A DNA stretch of 64,000 bases, taken from positions 248,001 to 312,000 of the forward strand of contig NZ_PVNG01000004.1 in the NCBI RefSeq assembly GCF_003001935.1, in the 5' to 3' direction. How positions within the stretch are numbered: the first letter of the stretch is position 1; the number at the start of each line of letters is the position of its first letter. The position numbers were made by a program, and so were the translations under genes. Positions 57,782-64,000 of the stretch are shown here, in pieces. The notes below the pieces were generated by a model. The model ran no database searches. It saw nothing but the letters and a program-made list of their open reading frames with translations, and was not told the origin of the DNA. This DNA comes from Nonomuraea fuscirosea (GTDB lineage: Bacteria > Actinomycetota > Actinomycetes > Streptosporangiales > Streptosporangiaceae).

Positions 57782-58435
57782 GTGAGTTCTCAGGCGGCAC
57801 GGTCGCACATGAGCATCGGGGAGGTGCTCGCGCTCCTGCAGGGCGAGTTCCCCGATGTCACCATCTCCAAGATCAGGTTTCTGGAGGGCGAGGGGCTGAT
57901 CGAGCCGGAGCGCAGCCCCTCCGGCTATCGCAAGTTCACCCACCTCCACGTCGAGCAGCTGCGCTTCATCCTCACCGAGCAGCGCGACCACTACCTCCCG
58001 CTGCGGGTGATCAAGGACCGGATGGCCGAGAGCTTCGGCCGGCCGCGCGAGGTCCGGCAGGCCCAGGAGGTCAGGCTCGACCGGGCCGAGCTGCTCGAGG
58101 CCGCCGAGATCGACGAGGAGACCCTCGCCGAGCTGGAGGACTACGGCCTGCTCGTGCCCGTGGCCAGGCGCTACGACGAGGAGGCGCTCAAGGTGGCCCG
58201 CGCCGTCGGCGCCCTGTCCCGCTTCGGCCTGCACGCCCGCCACCTGCGGGCGGTCAGGGCCGCGGCCGAGCGCGAGGCCGGGCTCGTCGAGCAGACCGTC
58301 GCCCCGATACTCAAGCGGCGCGCCCCCGGCGCCATCGGCGAGGCCGACGAGGTGGCCAGGGAATTGACCGCCCTGCTGCTCGACCTGCACGCATCCCTTG
58401 TGCGCACGGGTGTCCGCTCGGTCCTCGGTCGTTGA
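57782..58435 (+). CDS. ftsR: MerR-type regulator FtsR (Rv1828-like)
   Basis: 217 residues. The MerR winged HTH is at the N-terminus (MSIGEVLALLQGEFPDVTISKIRFLEGEGLIEPERSPSGYRKF), followed by a long helical part and a C-terminal all-helical domain (about 140-217). The corynebacterial homologue FtsR activates ftsZ, and the M. tuberculosis one is Rv1828. It is 64 bp downstream of the garA-like gene and probably in the same operon. Confidence 0.9.
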   Translation: MSSQAARSHMSIGEVLALLQGEFPDVTISKIRFLEGEGLIEPERSPSGYRKFTHLHVEQLRFILTEQRDHYLPLRVIKDRMAESFGRPREVRQAQEVRLDRAELLEAAEIDEETLAELEDYGLLVPVARRYDEEALKVARAVGALSRFGLHARHLRAVRAAAEREAGLVEQTVAPILKRRAPGAIGEADEVARELTALLLDLHASLVRTGVRSVLGR

Positions 58436-58568
58436 GACCGTCGCGAGCTGGGAGGCGCGGGCACATTCGAGGCCCGCTGGGTGTTACGTTGAATTGAAGA
58501 AGCCATGTCAGCAGAAGTGATGACCGAAGAGCTGTGCCGGGTCACCGGTCAGGAATACGGAGCAGCCC

Positions 58569-59039
58569 GTGTTGCAGATGGAGGTCGTGGGCGTTCGCGT
58601 TGAAATGCCCACTAATCAGCCGATCGTCTTGCTCAAGGAGGCACACGGGGAGCGGTTTCTTCCGATCTGGATCGGCATGACCGAGGCCACCGCCATCGCG
58701 CTGGCCCAGGCGGAGGAGCCGCCGCCGCGGCCTCTCACCCACGACCTGTTCAGAGACGTGCTGAGCGCGCTCGGCGTGGGGCTGCGCGCGGTCAACATCG
58801 TCGCCCTGCGTGACGGCATCTTCTTCGCCGACCTGGTCTTCTCCAACGGCGTGGAGGTGAGCGCGCGGCCGTCCGACTCGATCGCGCTCGCGCTGCGCAC
58901 CGGGGCCCGCATCTTCGCCAGCGAGGAGGTCGTCCAGGAAGCCGGGGTCATCATCCCGGACGACCAGGAGGACGAGGTGGAGAAGTTCAGGGAGTTCCTT
59001 GACACGATCACTCCCGAAGACTTCGGCAGGGCGGGGTAG
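58569..59039 (+). CDS. Bifunctional nuclease family (DUF151) protein
   Basis: 156 residues. It opens with MEVVGVRVEMPTNQPIVLLKEAHGERFLPIWIGMTEATAIALA, the DUF151 core, and has PLTHDLFRDVLSALG and ARPSDSIALALRTGARIF. Homologues (mycobacterial Rv1829) have reported or predicted RNase/DNase activity; the role is not settled. GTG 58569 follows GGAG; ATG 58578 is an alternative. The preceding 133-bp gap may hold a promoter. Confidence 0.9.
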   Translation: MLQMEVVGVRVEMPTNQPIVLLKEAHGERFLPIWIGMTEATAIALAQAEEPPPRPLTHDLFRDVLSALGVGLRAVNIVALRDGIFFADLVFSNGVEVSARPSDSIALALRTGARIFASEEVVQEAGVIIPDDQEDEVEKFREFLDTITPEDFGRAG

Positions 59040-59083
59040 GTATTTCAGTGCATTTACGCTTCACGACGCGCCGAGCCGGATCG

Positions 59084-59112
59084 TTGACTGCGCATGGTCA
59101 CGGTCCTACGGT
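59084..59112 (+). promoter_or_regulatory. Sigma-70-type promoter of second MerR gene
   Basis: TTGACT (59084-59089) and TACGGT (59107-59112) are 17 bases apart, a strong housekeeping match about 75 bp before GTG 59187. Confidence 0.6.
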
Positions 59113-59186
59113 GCAAGTGAAACCCGTGGTCGCCTTTTACGAACCCCCAGATCAGGCCACGGGATGAGAGAAAGCCGGAGGTCCGC

Positions 59187-59807
59187 GTGGCGGTCAGCAG
59201 CGGCGAGGGAAAGACGGCCGGCCAGGAAGATCCGGTACGGCGCGAGAGCGCGCGGCAGCGTGCCGGAGAGCAGGGTCTGCTCTTCGACCAGCAACCCAGG
59301 ACGCTGCCAGGTGACATCGGATACCGCGGGCCGACGGCCTGTGCGGCGGCCGGCATCACCTACAGGCAGCTCGACTACTGGGCGCGCACGGGGCTGGTGG
59401 AGCCCACGATAAGAGCCGCGCAGGGCTCGGGCTCCCAGCGGCTCTACAGTTTCCGCGACATCCTGGTGCTCAAGGTCGTCAAGCGGCTGCTCGACACCGG
59501 AGTGTCGCTGCAGCAGATCCGTACGGCCGTGCAGCACCTGCGTGACCGCGGGGTCGGTGACCTCGCGCAGATCACGCTCATGAGCGACGGCGTCAGCGTC
59601 TACGAGTGCACCTCGGCCGACGAGGTGATCGACCTGCTCCAGGGCGGCCAGGGCGTGTTCGGCATCGCGCTCGGCCGGGTCTGGCGTGAGGTCGAGGGCT
59701 CCCTCGCGGAGCTGCCGGGGGAACGCGCGGCGGTCGAGGACACCGTCCCGGCCGACCATCCCGCTGACGAGCTGGCCCGCAGGCGACGCGCCCGCCGCAC
59801 CGGCTGA
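59187..59807 (+). CDS. MerR-type regulator, Rv1830-like
   Basis: 206 residues. Unstructured N-terminus (about 1-40), then a MerR HTH beginning GPTACAAAGITYRQLDYWARTGLVEPTIRAAQGSGSQRLYSF, then a coiled/dimer helix and a C-terminal domain (QGGQGVFGIALGRVWREVEGSL). It corresponds by sequence type and position to mycobacterial Rv1830 (ResR/McdR), linked to cell division and growth control. GGAGGT precedes the GTG. Confidence 0.9.
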   Translation: MAVSSGEGKTAGQEDPVRRESARQRAGEQGLLFDQQPRTLPGDIGYRGPTACAAAGITYRQLDYWARTGLVEPTIRAAQGSGSQRLYSFRDILVLKVVKRLLDTGVSLQQIRTAVQHLRDRGVGDLAQITLMSDGVSVYECTSADEVIDLLQGGQGVFGIALGRVWREVEGSLAELPGERAAVEDTVPADHPADELARRRRARRTG

Positions 59808-60043
59808 GAGCACCCGGCTCCACGAGGGCCGGGATGCCGAAGAAGAAGACCAGGTTCCGGGAGAGCGCCACAAGCGCCGGTCCCGCGACCACCCAGGGGA
59901 CGTCGATCCCCGGGAACACCCGCCTGGGAGCGCTGATCCCCAGAGCGTGAGAGCGCCGATTCACCCGGGGGAACCCGCACGCGGCGGGCCGATGACCGGC
60001 TAATGGGGCGTAGCGTAGTAATCTGGGACAGCAAGGCTGACGA
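59808..60043. other. Region between MerR gene and glycine riboswitch
   Basis: About 235 bp without a confident gene. A minus-strand frame (59593-59964) encodes a hydrophobic stretch VVAGPALVALSRNLVFFFG but overlaps the MerR gene and has no ribosome site, so I do not call it. The gcvP promoter probably lies at about 60005-60030, where TAGTAATCT could contain the -10. Confidence 0.4.
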
Positions 60044-60226
60044 CCCCGTGCGGGAGAGTCCCCGGGCCGCTACAAGGCGCCGGGGCGCCGAAGGAGCAAC
60101 CCTCCCCGGAATCTCTCAGGCATCCTGTACCGCTCGGGCGAGGCGACTCTGGAAAGCAGGCGCTCCCGCCAGGCGCGCCTCACCGACGGTGCAAGCCCCA
60201 CCGGGGGTGAAGCTCTCAGGTCGCGG
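60044..60226 (+). ncRNA. Tandem glycine riboswitch
   Basis: Two glycine aptamers in tandem. Aptamer 1 has GTGCGGGAGAGTCCC, GCCGAAGGAGCAACCC and AATCTCTCAGGC (60048-60121). Aptamer 2 has GCGACTCTGGAAAGC, CACCGACGGTGCAAGCC and GAAGCTCTCAGG (about 60130-60220). A stem CGCGG-GCACG / CGTGC-CCGCG (60222-60250) follows and may form the expression platform. Glycine binding is expected to raise expression of the glycine cleavage gene downstream. Confidence 0.95.
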
Positions 60227-60321
60227 TAGCACGTACGTCGTGCGGCCGCGCTGACAGAGGGGGAGATCCGGCACTCGCCCGCGCCCTGGCGCCGGTCTCC
60301 ACAGCCTCGGGAGGCACATCC

Positions 60322-63156
<2,835 letters not shown>

Positions 63157-63161
63157 GCCGT

Positions 63162-63187
63162 CCGGGGTGGGAGGACTGTCACCCCGG
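63162..63187 (+). terminator. Terminator hairpin after gcvP
   Basis: CCGGGGTG (63162-63169) pairs with CACCCCGG (63180-63187) over a 10-base loop, starting 5 bp after the gcvP stop. No T tract. Confidence 0.6.
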
Positions 63188-63271
63188 TGCCAGTCCTTCC
63201 GCGTCAAGTGAGCAGACATGATCGTCAGAAGTCGTTAGGCTTCGGTGCGACCGTCGCCCCAAGGAGCTCTC

Positions 63272-64000
63272 TTGACGTCCTCAGAGCTGGAGACACCGCC
63301 CCTCGACACCGCCCGCCGCCTGGCCGAGGAGGGTGACCTCGACGCCGCGGCCGACATCCTGAGCCGGCTCGCCGCCGACCCGGAGGAGCCCGACCGGGCG
63401 CAGGCCGCCGTGGGCCTGGCCGTGGTGCTGGAGCAGCGCGGCGACGTCGAGCGGGCCAGGGCCGCCGCCAGGACCGCCCTGGCCACCGGGCACCCCGAAT
63501 ACGCCGCCCAGGCGGCCTGTCACCTGGCCCAGGGCTTCGAGCGGGAGGGCCGGGCCGACCAGGCCAGGGCCGCCTGGCAGGCCGTCCTCGGGGTCGGCAC
63601 GGCCGCGTACGTGCCGCTGGCCCATCTCGCGCTGGCCCGGCTGGCGGTCGAGGCGGGCCACCTGGAGGAGGCCGGCGACGAGCTGCGCGCCGCCGTGCGC
63701 GCGGGCGTGGCCTCGGGCGACGACAAGATGGGCGCGCACGCGGCGCAGCGGCTGGCCGAGCTGATGCTGGAGCACGGGGAGCCGGGGCCGGCGGCCGAGG
63801 TGCTGCTGGAGGCGCTGGAGTTCGCCCCCGCCGACGAGGTGCCCGGCCTGCGGGTCCAGCTCGGCATCGCGCATCTGGAGCTGGCCTGCGCCGAGTTCGC
63901 CGAGAGCGTCGAGGGCGGCGCCGACCCGCGTACCGGCGCGCTGGCCATCGAGCTGCTCGCCCGCACCCTGCCGCTGCGGGGGCGCGACGACGACGCGGGG
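63272..64000 (+). CDS. TPR-repeat protein (open at window end)
   Basis: 243 codons open at the window edge. TTG 63272 lies five bases after AAGGAG. The sequence is Ala/Leu/Glu-rich helical repeats: ARRLAEEGDLDAAADILSRL, LEQRGDVERARAAARTAL, GFEREGRADQARAAWQAVL, LAVEAGHLEEAGDELRAAV, LEHGEPGPAAEVLLEAL. These are tetratricopeptide-like units for protein interaction. The C-terminus and any catalytic domain are missing. Confidence 0.8.
   Translation, partial: MTSSELETPPLDTARRLAEEGDLDAAADILSRLAADPEEPDRAQAAVGLAVVLEQRGDVERARAAARTALATGHPEYAAQAACHLAQGFEREGRADQARAAWQAVLGVGTAAYVPLAHLALARLAVEAGHLEEAGDELRAAVRAGVASGDDKMGAHAAQRLAELMLEHGEPGPAAEVLLEALEFAPADEVPGLRVQLGIAHLELACAEFAESVEGGADPRTGALAIELLARTLPLRGRDDDAG

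Noticed and set aside
59593..59964. Minus-strand frame with a hydrophobic stretch before the glycine riboswitch
   Set aside because: Overlaps the MerR gene by about 200 bp, has no ribosome site, and only one short membrane-like segment.

Overview
The window is 64 kb of very GC-rich DNA, densely coded, with frequent GTG and TTG starts, 4-bp ATGA/GTGA operon overlaps and several apparently leaderless genes. Gene content (ThyX, a GarA-like FHA protein, an FtsR-type MerR regulator, DUF151 nuclease, NarL-type two-component system, MmyB-type XRE regulator, sugar ABC operon without its own ATPase) points to a filamentous actinomycete. The Streptosporangiaceae (Nonomuraea-like) are my best guess, inferred from gene style and not from a search. 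I see no rRNA, tRNA, CRISPR array, insertion sequence, phage or plasmid gene. This is chromosomal sequence.

Layout. 1-5.8 kb: the 5' end of a cytochrome P450, an extended SDR, and a minus-strand set of PhoD-type phosphatase/phosphodiesterase, a secreted F5/8-type C (discoidin) protein and an AraA/FucI-like sugar isomerase. 5.9-13.9 kb: a carbohydrate-uptake locus with a divergent DeoR repressor, solute-binding lipoprotein, two permeases and a 1340-residue glycoside hydrolase carrying two in-frame minisatellites. 13.9-19.3 kb: a sarcosine-oxidase-like flavoenzyme, a small membrane protein with a TetR regulator, an acyl-CoA dehydrogenase/APH-like kinase pair (ACAD10/11-like) and a CPBP membrane protease. 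19.4-28 kb: secreted TAP-like peptidase, a DUF6285-like protein, a DUF3311 + MctP-type monocarboxylate symporter, a VOC protein/SDR divergent pair, a WYL regulator and a CocE/NonD hydrolase. 28-36.3 kb: a large secreted subtilase, a TetR regulator, a tryptophan attenuator with leader peptide in front of a fused TrpE-TrpG anthranilate synthase, and a FluG-like amidohydrolase with a His-Gly repeat insertion.

36.6-48.4 kb: a secreted M4 metalloprotease, ThyX, a MoaD-like protein with a BNR beta-propeller gene interrupted by an in-frame TGA, an XRE/MmyB regulator, a sialidase-like secreted protein, a flavohemoglobin, a PuuD-like protein lacking its nucleophilic Cys, an HSL-family esterase and an enoyl-CoA hydratase. 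48.8-53.7 kb: a methyltransferase, a NarL-type histidine kinase/response regulator, a decayed small membrane gene, trpF and a GNAT protein with an internal 33-bp repeat. 53.8-64 kb: a block colinear with the mycobacterial pgsA2...garA-Rv1828-Rv1829-Rv1830...gcvB region: CDP-alcohol phosphatidyltransferase, a GDP-mannose pyrophosphorylase fused to a degenerate phosphomutase, GarA-like FHA protein, FtsR, DUF151 nuclease, a second MerR regulator, a tandem glycine riboswitch, gcvP and a TPR protein cut by the window end.

The best second-look items are the TGA-interrupted propeller/MoaD-like locus, two apparent pseudoenzymes (PuuD-like with Ser for Cys; FluG-like amidohydrolase with a His-Gly insert and no late Asp), the degenerate phosphomutase fusion, the trp attenuator, and the recurring in-frame minisatellites. 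I found no clear undescribed defence or mobile system.
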